Shown here in pieces: positions 7,575 through 15,262 of a DNA stretch of 19,519 nt. The notes beneath the pieces are model-generated. The model ran no database searches. It had not been told where the DNA came from and worked only from the letters and a program-made list of their open reading frames with translations. Numbering within the stretch: the stretch's first letter is position 1; each line of letters begins with the position of its first letter. Position numbers and translations under genes: made by a program. Source of the DNA: Bacillota bacterium (GTDB lineage Bacteria; Bacillota_A; Clostridia; Clostridiales; Clostridiaceae); contig JAKBFR010000037.1 in assembly GCA_021837545.1 (NCBI GenBank), positions 1 through 19,519 of the forward strand, written 5' to 3'.

Positions 7575-8213
7575 TTGAAATTATCGCCTAGACAAGAAGA
7601 AATAGTGTGCTTAGTTAAAGAAAACCAACCAATAACAAGTGAAACACTTGCAAGGAGAATTGGAGTAACAAGAGCAGCACTCAGAGCAGATTTATCAGTT
7701 CTTACAATGATAGGAACTTTGGCTGCTAGACCTAAAGTTGGATATGTATATTCTGGAAAATCTTCTAGTGGATTAGTTTATGCACATATAAGTAAAATAA
7801 AAGTGTCGGAAATAATGTCTAAACCTGTGACAGTAAGTGAAGATACAATGGTATATGATGCAATCGTATACCTATTTCTTAATGATGTAGGTACATTATT
7901 TATAGAAAACAATGGAGTACTGACAGGTGCAGTTTCTAGAAAAGATTTTCTTAAAATTTCAATAGGGGGAACGGATATACATAAGGTTCCAGTTGGTGTA
8001 ATCATGACTAGAATGCCAAATATAATTTGTGCAAATGAAAATGACAATGCTTATGATTTAGCTAAGAAAATTATTGAACATGAAATTGATAGTATTCCAG
8101 TCGTTGAGATATTAAAAAAGATAGAGGGAAAAGACCAAATAAAAATAATTGGTAAGGTCTCAAAGACTAACATAACAAAATTATTTGTTAAACTTGGAGA
8201 AAATGAAAATTAA
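7575..8213 (+). CDS. ccpN: CcpN/YqzB-like HTH-CBS transcriptional regulator
   Basis: Residues 1-60 form a winged helix-turn-helix (SPRQEEIVCLVKENQPITSE, then RIGVTRAALRADLSVL). Two CBS domains follow at about 78-132 (VSEIMSKPVTVSEDTMVYDA, LFIENNGVLTGAVSRKDFL) and 142-205 (VIMTRMPNIICANENDNA, DSIPVVE). This is the architecture and length (about 210 residues) of Bacillus CcpN, which represses gluconeogenic genes in glycolytic conditions through a nucleotide-sensing CBS pair. The start is TTG 7575 with AGAGGG 6 bases upstream. It sits 80 bases upstream of pyruvate phosphate dikinase. In B. subtilis the neighbour of ccpN is yqfL, a PPDK-type regulatory kinase/phosphatase; here the PPDK enzyme gene itself follows. 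I infer that this repressor controls the dikinase gene. Confidence 0.88.
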   Translation: MKLSPRQEEIVCLVKENQPITSETLARRIGVTRAALRADLSVLTMIGTLAARPKVGYVYSGKSSSGLVYAHISKIKVSEIMSKPVTVSEDTMVYDAIVYLFLNDVGTLFIENNGVLTGAVSRKDFLKISIGGTDIHKVPVGVIMTRMPNIICANENDNAYDLAKKIIEHEIDSIPVVEILKKIEGKDQIKIIGKVSKTNITKLFVKLGENEN

Positions 8214-8293
8214 TTATTAGGGTAACTACGAGGCCTTAGGAAGGAATCGATAGTAATATATTGAGAAAATTATAGAAAAGAGGGAATATTGAG

Positions 8294-10921
8294 ATGACAA
8301 ATAAGTATGTATATCTTTTTAATGAAGGAAACACTTCAATGAAAAATCTACTTGGAGGGAAAGGTGCTAATTTAGCAGAAATGACCAATATAGGAATTCC
8401 TGTACCATTTGGTTTTACTGTTACAACAGAAGTTTGTAATAAGTATTATGAAGATGGTAGAAAGATTTCTGATGATATAATAGGTCAAATTTATGACAGC
8501 TTAGCAAAGCTTGAAGAATCTACTGGTAAAAAATTTGGAGATAATTCTAATCCTTTATTGGTTTCAGTAAGATCTGGTGCAAGAGTTTCAATGCCAGGTA
8601 TGATGGATACTATTTTAAATTTAGGATTAAATGACGTGGCTGTAGAAGCTATGGCAGAATTAACTAACAATCCTAGATTTGCATATGATTCTTATAGAAG
8701 ATTTATTCAAATGTTCTCTGATGTTGTTATGAATATAGAAAAAAGATTGTTCGAAAATAAGATAGAGGAACTTAAGGAAAAGAAAGACGTTGAATTTGAT
8801 ACAGATTTAACTGCTGATGATTTGAAAGAATTAGTTAGTGAGTTTAAAGAACTATATAAAAAAGAAAAGGGCGAAGAGTTTCCAAGTGATCCAAAAGTGC
8901 AATTGATTGAATCTATAACAGCTGTATTTAGATCATGGGATAATCCAAGAGCTATAGTATATAGAAGAATGAATGATTATCCTGGAGAATGGGGTACAGC
9001 AGTAAATGTACAAGAAATGGTATTCGGTAATAAGGGAGAAACATCAGGAACAGGAGTTGTATTCTCTAGAAATCCAGCTAATGGGGATAATGAAATATAT
9101 GGTGAATATTTAATGAATGCACAAGGTGAAGACGTTGTTGCTGGAATTAGAACACCACTTCCAATATCAAAATTAAAGGATCAAAATCCTACAATATATA
9201 AGGAATTTGAAGATATAGTTAATAAATTAGAATCTCATTATAGAGATATGCAAGATATGGAAATAACAATAGAAGAAGGCAAATTATACTTCTTACAAAC
9301 TAGAAATGGTAAAAGAACAGCTCAAGCAGCTTTAAAGATTGCTGTTGATTTAGTTGAAGAGGGAATGCTTAGTAAAGAAGAAGCAATTTTAAAAGTTGAA
9401 CCTAAGCAATTAGATACATTGTTACATCCAGCATTCTATACTGAAGATTTGAAGAAGGCTGAGCCAATCGGTAAGGGGTTACCAGCATCTCCAGGAGCTG
9501 CATGTGGTAAGATTGCATTTACAGCTAATGAAGCTAAAGATAGAGCTGCGCTTGGCGAAGATGTAGTACTTGTAAGACTTGAAACTTCTCCAGAAGATAT
9601 AGAAGGTATGGTAGCTGCCAAAGGAATTCTTACAGTAAGAGGTGGTATGACATCTCATGCTGCTGTTGTTGCAAGAGGAATGGGAACTTGTTGTGTAGCT
9701 GGATGTGGAACTATTAGAGTTGATGAAAAAAAGAGAACTGTAGAAGTTAATGGAAAAGTTTATACAGATGAAGATTTTATTTCAATTGACGGAACTTCTG
9801 GTAATGTATATGGAGAAAAAATAAAGACAGTTACTCCAGAAATTTCAGGACATTTTGCAATATTTATGGGATGGGCAGATGAAATAAGAAAATTAAAAGT
9901 TAGAGCTAATGCAGATAGTCCAAAAGATGCACAACAAGCAGTTGAATTTGGAGCTGAAGGTGTAGGTCTTTGTAGAACAGAGCATATGTTCTTTGCAGAA
10001 GATAGAATTATGGCTGTAAGACAAATGATTACATCTAAAGATCTAGAACAAAGAAAAGTAGCATTAGATAAGATATTACCAATGCAAAGAGCAGATTTTA
10101 TTGGTATATATGAAGCATTAGAAGGAAAACCTGTTACTATAAGATTATTGGATCCACCTTTACATGAATTCTTACCAACAGCAGAAGCAGATATTAAAGA
10201 ATTAGCAAAAGAGATGGGAATAACTTTTGATGAATTAAAATCTACAGTTTCAGAGTTACATGAATTCAATCCTATGATGGGTCATAGAGGATGCCGTTTA
10301 GCTGTATCTTATCCAGAAATTGCAGAGATGCAAGCAAGAGCAATCATAGAAGCGGCTATAGAAGTTAAAAAGAATAAAGATTATGATATAGTTCCAGAAA
10401 TAATGATTCCATTAGTTGGAGAAATTAAGGAATTAAAATATGTTAAAGATGTTATAGTAAATACTGTAAAAGAAGTCATGGAAGAAAAAGGAGTAACTTT
10501 AGAATATAAAGTTGGTACTATGATTGAAATTCCAAGAGCAGCTTTAACAGCTGATGAAATAGCTAAAGAAGCTGAATTCTTTTCTTTTGGTACAAATGAT
10601 TTGACTCAAATGACATTTGGATTCTCAAGAGATGATGCAGCTAAGTTCTTAGGAGCATACTATGATAAGAAAATATATGAACAAGATCCATTTGGTAAAT
10701 TAGATCAAACAGGAGTTGGGTCATTAATCAAGATAGCTGTAGAAAAAGGAAAATCTACAAGACCAGACATCCATCTTGGTATTTGTGGAGAACATGGTGG
10801 AGATCCATCATCAATTGAATTCTGTCACAACATAGGACTTGACTATGTATCATGTTCACCATTTAGAGTGCCACTTGCAAGACTTGCAGCAGCACAAGCT
10901 CAAGTAAAAAATAAAAGATAA
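8294..10921 (+). CDS. ppdK: Pyruvate, phosphate dikinase (PPDK)
   Basis: Catalyses the reversible conversion of pyruvate, ATP and phosphate to PEP, AMP and PPi in the cytosol, linking pyruvate to gluconeogenesis or to PPi-based glycolysis. The 875-residue length is full size. The N-terminal ATP-grasp domain starts with LLGGKGANLAEMTNIGIPVP. The swivelling phospho-histidine domain has GGMTSHAAVVARGMG with His455 and the regulatory Thr453. The C-terminal TIM barrel has GTNDLTQMTFGFSRDD and CGEHGGDP with catalytic Cys831. His455 and Cys831 fall at exactly the residue numbers of the well-studied Clostridium symbiosum enzyme. Start ATG 8294 has AGAGGGA 9 bases upstream. A strong terminator follows. 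Arginine is almost always AGA, the host preference. Confidence 0.97.
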   Translation: MTNKYVYLFNEGNTSMKNLLGGKGANLAEMTNIGIPVPFGFTVTTEVCNKYYEDGRKISDDIIGQIYDSLAKLEESTGKKFGDNSNPLLVSVRSGARVSMPGMMDTILNLGLNDVAVEAMAELTNNPRFAYDSYRRFIQMFSDVVMNIEKRLFENKIEELKEKKDVEFDTDLTADDLKELVSEFKELYKKEKGEEFPSDPKVQLIESITAVFRSWDNPRAIVYRRMNDYPGEWGTAVNVQEMVFGNKGETSGTGVVFSRNPANGDNEIYGEYLMNAQGEDVVAGIRTPLPISKLKDQNPTIYKEFEDIVNKLESHYRDMQDMEITIEEGKLYFLQTRNGKRTAQAALKIAVDLVEEGMLSKEEAILKVEPKQLDTLLHPAFYTEDLKKAEPIGKGLPASPGAACGKIAFTANEAKDRAALGEDVVLVRLETSPEDIEGMVAAKGILTVRGGMTSHAAVVARGMGTCCVAGCGTIRVDEKKRTVEVNGKVYTDEDFISIDGTSGNVYGEKIKTVTPEISGHFAIFMGWADEIRKLKVRANADSPKDAQQAVEFGAEGVGLCRTEHMFFAEDRIMAVRQMITSKDLEQRKVALDKILPMQRADFIGIYEALEGKPVTIRLLDPPLHEFLPTAEADIKELAKEMGITFDELKSTVSELHEFNPMMGHRGCRLAVSYPEIAEMQARAIIEAAIEVKKNKDYDIVPEIMIPLVGEIKELKYVKDVIVNTVKEVMEEKGVTLEYKVGTMIEIPRAALTADEIAKEAEFFSFGTNDLTQMTFGFSRDDAAKFLGAYYDKKIYEQDPFGKLDQTGVGSLIKIAVEKGKSTRPDIHLGICGEHGGDPSSIEFCHNIGLDYVSCSPFRVPLARLAAAQAQVKNKR

Positions 10922-11009
10922 ATCTAAAAAACAAAGTAAATAGTATAGGAGTAGTCCATTAACTTGATAAAATGAGAGTTTCAGGCTGTTAATACTATAA
11001 AAAAATATA

Positions 11010-11053
11010 GGGTATTGGAACTTAGAATTAAGTTCCAATACCCTTATTTTTAT
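11010..11053 (+). terminator. Intrinsic terminator after ppdK
   Basis: A perfect 14-bp stem, GGGTATTGGAACTT (11010-11023) pairing with its complement (11030-11043), has a 6-base loop and is followed by TTATTTTTAT. It is 88 bases after the ppdK stop and closes the ccpN-ppdK block. The rest of the 288-base gap up to 11209 is AT-rich and holds no gene; the next gene's AAGGAGG is at its end. Confidence 0.93.
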
Positions 11054-11209
11054 ATAAGAATTACATGATAAGCAATATTATTTTTTTATAAAAAGTAGAA
11101 TAAAATGAAGATAGGATGTGGAAAATAAAAGCACATTCAACTATATTCTGTTTTAGATATATTTGCATCTAGATAATTTTATATTTTTGGATATAAACAA
11201 GGAGGATTT

Positions 11210-12448
11210 ATGGAAGATACAGAAAAATTTATTGAAGTATATGGCGATTTTAAGATGCGAAAACTAACAGAAGATGATTTAGAGCAATTTAATGGTCTTT
11301 TGCGTTATGCTTTTCAAATAACAATGGAAGACCTTCTGCATACCGGTTGGACAGAAGATAAAATTATGCATGCGAAAATGCCTATTCTTCAAAATGCATA
11401 TGTCCTTGGGTGGTTTTACCACGACAAACTAGCTTCAATGATTGTAGTATACTCTATGCAAGTAAATATTCATGATAACATTTGTAATATGGGTGGAATT
11501 ACAGGAGTTGCTACCTATCCTGAGTATACAGGCAAAGGATTAATTAATTCACTGATTAAACAAGTTATTATGCATATGCATGAAGAAGGACAATCTATTT
11601 CTTTTTTATATCCTTATTCAATTCCTCTTTATAGAAAGCATGGTTGGGAAATCATTTCTGATAAAATCACTTTTACAATAAAAGATTCTCAGCTTCCTAA
11701 AATAAGGCCGGTAACAGGAATGATAGAACGTGTAGATTTGAACTGTGAAGATCTTTTAAATGTACATGATTATTTTTCTATGCAACATCATGGAGCAATG
11801 ATTCGTGATGAACTGGCTTGGGACGAATATTGGCGTTGGGATAGTGATGATATTACTGCTGCTATTTATTATAATAAAAATCATAAGCCTCTTGGCTATC
11901 TGATCTACTATATTAGGAATGATATATTTTATATTAAGGAAATGGTTTACTTAAATAGTGAATCACGCTATGGAATTTGGAATTATATTAGTGCACATTA
12001 TTCCATGGTAAATGTAGTAAAAGGCAATAATTACTCTGGAGAACCAATGGCTTTTCTGTTTGAAGATAGTGAAATAGTTGAAAACATTGAACCATATTTC
12101 ATGGCAAGGATTATAAACATACAAGAATTTATCTCTAAATATCCATTTTTATCCATATCGCAAAAACTAAAACTTAATTTTAAAATAAATGATTCTATCG
12201 CTCAATGGAATAATGGAGTTTTCAACGTTTACTGGGATGGTGAAGAAACAATCTGTAAAAAAACCGATGATATTCATTCTGCTAATTTGATAGAAATGGA
12301 TATTCAGACATTAACAACTATGCTCATGGGATATAAGCGTCCTACATTTTTATATGAGTGTGGAAGAATGCAGACAGAATATTATATGCTACGAATTTTA
12401 GAACAGTTGATACCAGTAGAAAAACCTTACTTTTCAGATTATTTCTAA
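11210..12448 (+). CDS. Eis-like GNAT N-acetyltransferase with SCP2-like C-terminal domain
   Basis: A 412-residue protein with the Eis layout: a GNAT domain (about 12-150), a second degenerate GNAT-like domain (about 165-290) and a C-terminal sterol-carrier-like domain (about 295-412). The acetyl-CoA motif is GGITGVATYPEYTGKGLINS (about residues 95-114). IPLYRKHGWE with Y141 matches the catalytic Tyr region, and the chain ends in Phe412, as in Eis where the C-terminal Phe carboxylate acts in catalysis. Eis proteins acetylate aminoglycosides or other amines; the substrate here is unknown. Start ATG has AAGGAGG (11200-11206) upstream. Arginine codons are unusual: 8 of 13 are CGN, while neighbours use almost only AGA. 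It sits between ppdK and dgt, where the conserved order has no such gene. I infer horizontal acquisition. Confidence 0.88.
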   Translation: MEDTEKFIEVYGDFKMRKLTEDDLEQFNGLLRYAFQITMEDLLHTGWTEDKIMHAKMPILQNAYVLGWFYHDKLASMIVVYSMQVNIHDNICNMGGITGVATYPEYTGKGLINSLIKQVIMHMHEEGQSISFLYPYSIPLYRKHGWEIISDKITFTIKDSQLPKIRPVTGMIERVDLNCEDLLNVHDYFSMQHHGAMIRDELAWDEYWRWDSDDITAAIYYNKNHKPLGYLIYYIRNDIFYIKEMVYLNSESRYGIWNYISAHYSMVNVVKGNNYSGEPMAFLFEDSEIVENIEPYFMARIINIQEFISKYPFLSISQKLKLNFKINDSIAQWNNGVFNVYWDGEETICKKTDDIHSANLIEMDIQTLTTMLMGYKRPTFLYECGRMQTEYYMLRILEQLIPVEKPYFSDYF

Positions 12449-12540
12449 TTTAACAGAATAGTTGGATATGAAAAATATTTATTAATGGTTACAAGAAGAA
12501 ATACTATATTATTTACTTATATTTTTAAATATATCTAAAA

Positions 12541-12615
12541 TTAGAAATAAAGGGCTTGCTTTTGTGAAGTGTTAAATCCTCAGCAACTGCAACAAAGGCA
12601 TGCCCTTTATTTCGG
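12541..12615 (-). mobile_element. 75-bp palindromic repeat element, short form (copy A)
   Basis: Terminal arms around AAATAAAGGGC (from 12545) and GCCCTTTATTT (to 12612) pair over about 21 bases with two mismatches, enclosing a 26-base centre containing TAAATCCTCA. It lies between two convergent genes, so it could also act as a bidirectional terminator. Read on the minus strand, both ends match the two ends of the longer element at 18265-18459: the start CCGAAATAAAGGGCATGC matches 17 of 18 bases, TGAGGATTTA matches exactly, and AACACTTCACAAAAGCA matches with one base gap. It looks like an internally deleted, MITE-like copy. No coding capacity. Confidence 0.7.
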
Positions 12616-12639
12616 TATTTTATGAATACAACTCTAGTT

Positions 12640-13707
12640 TTAGAGTAAAACTACGTTGAAGTTTTTTTGTACTTTATCTATTATGCTTAATGCAAAATCA
12701 TATTGAAGGTCTGCTTTTGCGGTTGCATTTGAAAGTAAAGTTAAAAAAGCAGATTTATTGCACTTGTTAATATTTTTATAATAATCTCTTGATATTTTCC
12801 AATATTTTTGTGGAAAACAAATATATGAAATCAAATATTTTAAATCTGATTCTGTTAAAGGCGAATATTCATTATAAGTTTTTAATACAGATAAGGCTAA
12901 GTCAATATTCCATTTGGTGTTTTCGCGTTTAAGTAATCTACGCATAAAATATGCCAAGTCTTTTGCACAATAATCTATCTTGCATTTATCAAAGTCTATT
13001 ATCCAAGGGTCTAAATCAGATGGAAAAATTAAATTTTTATTTACATAATCACCATGGCATAGGGATTTACTCAAAGTATCATTATCAATTTTATTTGCCA
13101 TATTTAAAGAAATTTTAGCAAGATGTAAATTTATATCAAAGGTTGAAATAAATTGTCTTGAAAATGTATCTTTATACTTAAAGGCTTCATTTGATGTTTG
13201 AAGTAAATCTTGAAAGTGTTTTAAGATTGATATGTAATAATCATCAAATCCTTCTTTTAATGAACTACCTAAAATAGGCTGAAAGTCGCGAGAGATTGAG
13301 TGAACTGTAGAAAGCTTTTTTACGGAAAGAATAACATGATCAATATTATCAAAATTACATTTCTCACCTTCAATCCAAGGTGTTAGTATAAAAAGCATAC
13401 CTTGATAAGATACAAATCTATTATTATCAATAGTAGGTAAAAGCTTTGGTACTCTGATATTATTTCTATATAGCCATTCAATTGCTGAATATACATATAG
13501 TAAATCTTTTGTATTATAATAAACTTTTTTCAAACAATAACTTTTTTCTTGAAAATCTATTCTATATACTGCTCTTTGCTTATCTGTATCTTTAAATTTA
13601 ATAATTGAAATCTGTGAGTTTTGTAAATTATAGTAAGTCAAAACATTTTGCTTTATAATTTCAGGGGAAAGATTACATTCTTGTAAAGATAAAACTTCAT
13701 TGCTCAT
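12640..13707 (-). CDS. CotS-like spore coat kinase-fold protein (APH family)
   Basis: A 355-residue protein with the choline kinase/aminoglycoside phosphotransferase fold. The N-lobe has YRIDFQEKSYCLKKVYY with the ATP-site Lys. The catalytic loop is HGDYVNKN (H218, D220, N225) and the metal-binding IDFDK has D238. ADLAYF-like CAKDLAYFMRR follows. Length and the tyrosine/lysine-rich character fit the CotS/CotI/YutH group of spore proteins (B. subtilis CotS is 351 residues) better than true antibiotic kinases. Family members bind or phosphorylate spore coat components. The start has AAGGAGTG 5 bases upstream on the minus strand. It is the only minus-strand gene here, convergent with the acetyltransferase and divergent from dgt. 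Specific function and substrate are not visible; a small-molecule kinase remains possible. Confidence 0.8.
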   Translation of the reverse strand: MSNEVLSLQECNLSPEIIKQNVLTYYNLQNSQISIIKFKDTDKQRAVYRIDFQEKSYCLKKVYYNTKDLLYVYSAIEWLYRNNIRVPKLLPTIDNNRFVSYQGMLFILTPWIEGEKCNFDNIDHVILSVKKLSTVHSISRDFQPILGSSLKEGFDDYYISILKHFQDLLQTSNEAFKYKDTFSRQFISTFDINLHLAKISLNMANKIDNDTLSKSLCHGDYVNKNLIFPSDLDPWIIDFDKCKIDYCAKDLAYFMRRLLKRENTKWNIDLALSVLKTYNEYSPLTESDLKYLISYICFPQKYWKISRDYYKNINKCNKSAFLTLLSNATAKADLQYDFALSIIDKVQKNFNVVLL

Positions 13708-13946
13708 AAATACACTCCTTAATAAGGTGATTATTGTTTAAATAGAGATTTAATACTCTAGATGAAAATCTTTATTATTAAATAATATTAAAGTTATTTT
13801 AGTAATATACTTAAAGAATTTTATAAAAATATAAAAAATTATATGTAAACGATAGTATTTTTTTATTATTTGCAAATAATAAATATGGCCGATAAATAGA
13901 GGAATATAATGATAAATATAGAATACATAAAAAGAGGTGATAATAT

Positions 13947-14972
13947 ATGAATGTGAGGGAAAAAATTCAGAGTTTTGAAAGCTTGACATTAATTAAAGAA
14001 GCGGCTTTTTCAAAAAAATCTTTAGGAAGAAAGATTAAAGAAGAAGACGACGATATTAGAACTTGTTATATGCTTGATAGAGATAGAATTATTCAAAGCA
14101 AATCATTTAGACGCCTTAAACATAAAACACAAGTATATATAAAAACTTTTGGAGATCACTATAGAACTAGATTAACTCATACATTAGAAGTGTCACAAGT
14201 CGCAAGAACTATTGGTGTTGGAATTGGATTAAATGAAAATTTAATTGAAGCAATAGCATTAGGCCATGATTTAGGTCATGTTGCTTTTGCACATAATGGG
14301 GAAGAAGTATTAAATGAGTATTTAAAAGGCGGATTTCGCCATAATGAACAGAGCGTAAGAGTAGTTACCAAACTTGAAAATGATGGGCAGGGGCTTAATC
14401 TAACACAAGAGGTAATTAATGGGATATTGAATCATAGTGGACTTGGAACAACAAAAGATATTATTACTTTAGAAGGAATTGTAGTTAAATTTAGTGATAA
14501 AATGGCATACTTAAACCATGATATAGATGACTCTATAAGAGCAGGTTTGCTAAGTGAAGAACAATTACCTAAAAACATTGTTGAAGTTTTAGGAGATAAT
14601 ACTACTCAAAGACTGGATACTTTAATTAAAGATTTTGTAAAAACTTCAAATGATAATATTAATAATGGAATAAAAGAAGTTGGATTAAGTAAAGAAATTA
14701 ATGCAGCAATGATAGAACTTAGACAATTTATGTTTAAAAATATATATTTAGGAGATACATTAAAGGTTGAGAGAAATAAAGCAAAATTTATATTGCAACA
14801 ATTAATTGAATATTTTGAAGAAAATTCAGAACAAATGCCCCCAATTTATTTAACAATAGCTAAAATTGAAAGTCTACAAAGAGCAGTAGCAGATTATATT
14901 GCTGGCATGAGCGATGATTATTGTTTATTATTGTTTAATAAAATATTTGTTCCTAAAGTGGTAATAGATTAA
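13947..14972 (+). CDS. dgt: HD-domain dNTP triphosphohydrolase (dGTPase-like)
   Basis: Family enzymes cleave dNTPs to nucleoside and triphosphate, trimming the DNA precursor pool. The metal-binding set is intact: H78 ([12 protein letters not shown]), H107-D108 ([15 protein letters not shown]) and D184 ([15 protein letters not shown]). [13 protein letters not shown] and [10 protein letters not shown] are further family signatures. At 341 residues it is the short Gram-positive type. Start ATG 13947 has AGAGGTG upstream. Placement directly before dnaG is common in Clostridia and fits a DNA-replication block. The 239-base divergent region upstream must hold promoters for this gene and the CotS-like gene. 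I see a TTGCAA at 13870 and TATAAT at 13905, but they are not properly spaced to each other, so I do not call a promoter. Confidence 0.93.
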   Translation: MNVREKIQSFESLTLIKEAAFSKKSLGRKIKEEDDDIRTCYMLDRDRIIQSKSFRRLKHKTQVYIKTFGDHYRTRLTHTLEVSQVARTIGVGIGLNENLIEAIALGHDLGHVAFAHNGEEVLNEYLKGGFRHNEQSVRVVTKLENDGQGLNLTQEVINGILNHSGLGTTKDIITLEGIVVKFSDKMAYLNHDIDDSIRAGLLSEEQLPKNIVEVLGDNTTQRLDTLIKDFVKTSNDNINNGIKEVGLSKEINAAMIELRQFMFKNIYLGDTLKVERNKAKFILQQLIEYFEENSEQMPPIYLTIAKIESLQRAVADYIAGMSDDYCLLLFNKIFVPKVVID

Positions 14973-14997
14973 TATGTTTGAATTAATAATTCATATT
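14970..14997 (+). repeat. Imperfect hairpin at the dgt stop codon
   Basis: TAATATG (14970-14976) pairs with CATATTA (14992-14998), and inner GAAT pairs with ATTC after a 3-base bulge. No T-run follows, so it is a poor terminator. It may stabilise the mRNA end or be chance. Confidence 0.3.
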
Positions 14998-15020
14998 ATG
15001 TCTAGAAGTTCTTAAATAAA

Positions 15021-15100
15021 GAGGGTCTGAAAATCGTAAATAGGGTTTTAAAATAAAAAAGGGAATTTTAAAATAAAAAAGAGGATTTTAAAATAAAGAA
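15021..15100. repeat. Four 20-bp tandem repeats, A-tract phased, upstream of dnaG
   Basis: Exact 20-base spacing: units at 15041-15060, 15061-15080 and 15081-15100 share TTTTAAAATAAA-rich cores, and 15021-15040 is a more diverged first unit. Each unit has a GGG/GAGG start and A-tracts, so the segment may be intrinsically bent. It lies 90-170 bases upstream of the dnaG promoter signals in a 290-base gap without genes. Confidence 0.8.
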
Positions 15101-15190
15101 AAGAATTATTAAATAATAGTGCTATTCAACTAGATATTATTTCAAAATGAGTTGAAGATTCAATTAAAATAAAAATTATTATAATAATTA

Positions 15191-15220
15191 GAAGGGAAAA
15201 CTCGTCATTGTGTCGAATAA
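15191..15220 (+). promoter_or_regulatory. SigH-type promoter overlapping a Spo0A-box-like site, before dnaG-sigA
   Basis: GAAGGGAAA (15191-15199), 12 bases, then GTCGAATAA (15212-15220). Against the Bacillus SigH consensus RnAGGAwWW-N11/12-RnnGAATww, only one fixed position differs (G for A in the -35). The -10 also contains TGTCGAA (15211-15217), an exact Spo0A-box heptamer. In B. subtilis the dnaG-sigA operon has a SigH-dependent promoter, so this is the expected place. A SigA-like TATAAT (15223-15228) lies just downstream but lacks a spaced -35. Confidence 0.55.
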
Positions 15221-15262
15221 TATATAATTGTTGAAAAAAAGCAGTAGGGAGGAGATGTCTCC

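Noticed and set aside
9760..10269. 169-codon open frame on the minus strand inside ppdK, and other antisense frames (for example 1133-1480, 17220-17519)
   Set aside because: They mirror well-conserved genes on the other strand, lack ribosome binding sites and have no recognisable domains; they follow from AT-rich codon bias.
12640..13707. Aminoglycoside resistance kinase
   Set aside because: The fold matches, but length, Lys/Tyr-rich composition and sporulating host fit the CotS group better, and no resistance-specific motif is visible.
13750..13989. 79-codon minus-strand frame in the CotS-like/dgt divergent region
   Set aside because: It runs over the dgt start and RBS, is a low-complexity Tyr/Ile/Phe/Lys sequence expected from AT-rich DNA, and has no Shine-Dalgarno.
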